Source: Allomyces macrogynus ATCC 38327 (Eukaryota > Blastocladiomycota > Blastocladiomycetes > Blastocladiales > Blastocladiaceae). From it: a stretch of DNA of 20,579 nt. Both the position numbers and the translations under genes were made by a program. Shown here one piece after another: positions 18,201 to 20,579 of the stretch. Location: NCBI GenBank assembly GCA_000151295.1, contig GG745340.1, forward strand, positions 974,149 through 994,727, in the 5' to 3' direction. The notes under the pieces were generated by a model that ran no database searches, was not told where the DNA came from, and worked only from the letters and a program-made list of their open reading frames with translations. Position 1 is the first letter of the stretch. Each line of letters begins with the position of its first letter.

Positions 18201-20579
18201 ATGGCGGGCGGCGCACCACCGACCGGCCATGGCGCCGGCCACGACGACGACCAGGAGCCCGTCTACCTGTCCATCGACGAACTCAATGCGCGCGCAAGGA
18301 TCGCCGTCGACCCGGACCAGAACATCAACATGTACATTCGGTCGGCGCAGAACCTGTTTCGCGAGGTATTTGCGGTCGTACCGGTTGACTACGCGATGCT
18401 CGCCGACCTGACCATGCTGCGCGCGCGCCTTGGCCCTTCGATGAACGTAGGGTAACGTCTACCAGGGCGAGGGCGAGCTGCAGCCCGCCTACGAGCGGTT
18501 CATGCGCTTCTCCATGTACGCTTGCAGATGTTCGGCTGGCGCATGTGGAAATGGACACGATGGGCTCACGTTTCTTATCGGCGATCGCAGCTTGGTCCTG
18601 GAAGAGCTACCAAAGCATCCCGACTTCAATAACCACTCGAACCAAGTCGTCTTGTCGATTCTGAAAAAGGTGCGTGCGATTGCTTGTAGTATGGGCGCCA
18701 TCGCGAACGCGCGGCTCCAAGCACGCACAAACTGACCTCACCCACATCTTAGAATTGCCAAGAAGCGCTCAACAAGCTCGAGATGCTCAAACCCGTCCTC
18801 GAAAAACGGTACCGGATGCAGCAAACGCGCCTACGGCAGGCCGGCTCGGCCTCGTCGGACCCCTCCTCCTCGACCACGACCGCCGAACAGCTGCTCGCCG
18901 CGGCACCGTCGGTGCCCTCTTCCCGCATGCGGTCCGTCTCCGAGACCCCGCCGCCGCGCGTCGACAAGACCCCACCCGTCGCTCTGCGCAAGGAGGTGGG
19001 TGCGTCGCCGCGGCGCCTGTCCGTGCAGCAGGACGGCCGTGCGCCGCCGCCGCTGCTCCCGAAACCGCAAATCACGCCGGCCGTGATTCACGCGCTGCAG
19101 TCGCCGGCGCATGGACACGTCGCGGATGGACATGCCCGACCAGCGACACCGCCGTCGCCGCCCTCGTTGGTGCGACGACCGACACCGGGCGGGTACTCGC
19201 GCACCAACTCTTTGTCGCGGCCCGGATCGCCCATGTTCCTTGGGTCGACGGGATCGACCCCACCCGTGCCGACGGCGCCGAAGCCGCAGCTTGGCGGGAC
19301 CGGTAGCCCGAGTGCGGGTGAGCATGGTGCAGGGGTGACGACGCTGCCTTCGGGCTCATCGGAAAACATTGGTGGCCCGTCGTTCCTCGAGGCGCGGTCG
19401 CAATGGATGAAGCGACAAAAGGCTGGCACGCCCGATTTCGCGAGCGACTCCCCCGTCCTGGGCGATCTTTCCGATGGCCGCGCGCCAGCGGCCACCACGG
19501 CCACACTCCCGTCTTCGTTTGCGCTCGAGCTCGAGAAAATCACTGGGTCGTCGGCCTCGTCCGCGTCGGATCCGTTTGGCCTCGACCCCTCCAGCCCGTC
19601 ATGGAACCACGTGCCACTGCAACGCGCGCCGCCCGCGATCATGGCGCGGAACGCGGGTAGCGGCATGATGTCGGCGGTGATGGTCCCGAAACCCGCGCCT
19701 GCCCCGACCCCTCCCCCCGTCCCGACCGCGCGGCCCGCGGCGTCACCACGACCCGGGTCATACGCGACGACCAGCGAGGTCAAGAAGCCGAGCACGGAGC
19801 CGCTCGATCCGTTCGCTTTGTTCCCGAAACTGCCCGAGGCGCCACCGCCCTTTGCCATGTCGGACGTCGGGACGTCGACAGCGCCGCCGAGCGAGCCTGT
19901 GCCAGCCAAGATTCGCGAGGGGCCACCGACAGACCGTGGGCCGTACGCGTTCCCGCCGCAACTCGACGAGAATGCGACCTCGTCGTCATCGGTGACGCTG
20001 CAGCGCGTTGACAAGGTCGTGCGCGACGGGATCGAAATGGAGATTCCGCTGTGGACGCCCAACGAGTTGACCGAAGAACTGCTGCGGCTCACGCCGGGCG
20101 TGTCGGGCCCAACACCGTCGGGCGAGCCGCTCGGGTCGACCGGCCTGACGACCGTCTCGCTCGACGACCAGATTATGCGGTTCGAGTCGATGTTTCCCGA
20201 AGTCGCAGCGGATTCCGGGTCGGTCGCGACCGCCGACTTGGCTGCGGCCGCGGCGCTCGTGGCGGCGACTGCGCCGAACGTGTCGCGGTCAGTCGGGTAC
20301 CCGGCTCTCGATATGGCGCCGCCGTCGAGCCTGTTGCCGCACAATATGTGGAATCCGCCGCCCGTGCCCTCGGCGTCGGCACCACCAGCAATTCCGCCGA
20401 GACCGGTTGTGTTTTCGCCAGCCCCCGTTGCGGCGGCCATGGACGCCCCACCGCGCGTGGCCCTCGGCCATGGGCCACTCGCATTAATCCGTCGGCCTCG
20501 GCGCCCGGCCATGAAACCCCGCCGCGTAATGACGGCCCCCGCCCCCCGTTTGCCGACCAAGCCCGTCGGTTTTGCAGAA
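18201..20579 (+). CDS. USP8/AMSH-type dimerisation-domain protein, 5' part
   Basis: Exons: 18201-18365, 18451-18515, 18591-18669 and 18753 to the window end; introns are 85, 75 and 83 bp, GT-AG, giving at least 712 residues. The N-terminal ~125 residues match the helical domain shared by AMSH/STAMBP, USP8 and yeast Rfu1: YLSIDELNARA, NINMYIRSAQNLFREGNVYQ, AYERFMRFSILVLEELPKHP, then NCQEALNKLEMLKPVLEKRY. These proteins act at endosomes, where ubiquitin is removed from ESCRT cargo. All junctions are fixed by this alignment. Exon 4 runs 609 codons without a stop as a Pro/Ser/Ala-rich, mostly disordered linker with short ordered patches such as PLWTPNELTEELLRLTPG and DDQIMRFESMFPEV. The catalytic part (JAMM for AMSH, cysteine protease for USP8) is not reached, so the subtype stays open. 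Confidence 0.86.

Noticed and set aside
19088..20560. 490-codon minus-strand ORF at the right end
   Set aside because: Antisense of the proline/serine-rich linker exon; Gly/Ser-rich with no domain. The plus frame continues from a well-aligned USP8/AMSH domain.

Overview
The window is nuclear DNA of a GC-rich, compact eukaryotic genome. Genes are split by short GT-AG introns, mostly 44-105 bp. RNA polymerase II subunit RPB1 is present with a long, nearly perfect heptad CTD. There are no operons, ribosome binding sites or prokaryotic features. The short introns, dense packing and gene set suggest a fungus or fungus-like protist. An APH-1 gene is unexpected for yeasts and moulds and would fit an early-diverging (for example zoosporic) fungus, but this assignment is inference.

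Layout: (1) 202-2504 (+), a membrane protein with sixteen tandem 11-residue helical repeats like group-3 LEA proteins. (2) 2666-3672 (-), a five-exon CENP-S/MHF1 histone-fold gene. (3) 4132-5306 (+), a multi-exon APH-1 gene for the gamma-secretase scaffold subunit, divergent from MHF1. (4) 5374-5964 (-), an unrecognised single-pass membrane protein, convergent with APH-1. (5) 5965-11342, a gene-poor stretch. It holds two degraded copies of an AMP-binding (acyl-CoA synthetase/4CL-like) gene and two copies of a 66-67 residue tail-anchored ORF, in an order suggesting tandem duplication of a two-gene unit, plus a tandem repeat carrying CCAAT boxes and a TATA-like element. (6) 11343-17525 (-), the complete four-exon RPB1 gene. 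(7) 18201-20579 (+), divergent from RPB1, the 5' part of a gene with a USP8/AMSH-type N-terminal domain and a very long proline/serine-rich linker, cut by the window end.

RPB1, MHF1, APH-1 and the USP8/AMSH-domain gene serve transcription, Fanconi/kinetochore DNA metabolism, intramembrane proteolysis and endosomal deubiquitination. They have no evident joint pathway; their proximity looks like ordinary compact-genome neighbourhood with two divergent promoters. I reconstructed exon joints by eye from splice consensus and family alignment recalled from knowledge. No database search was run. I found no convincing new molecular system. The most interesting items are the APH-1 gene, the 11-mer repeat protein and the duplicated, decaying AMP-binding/tail-anchor cassette.
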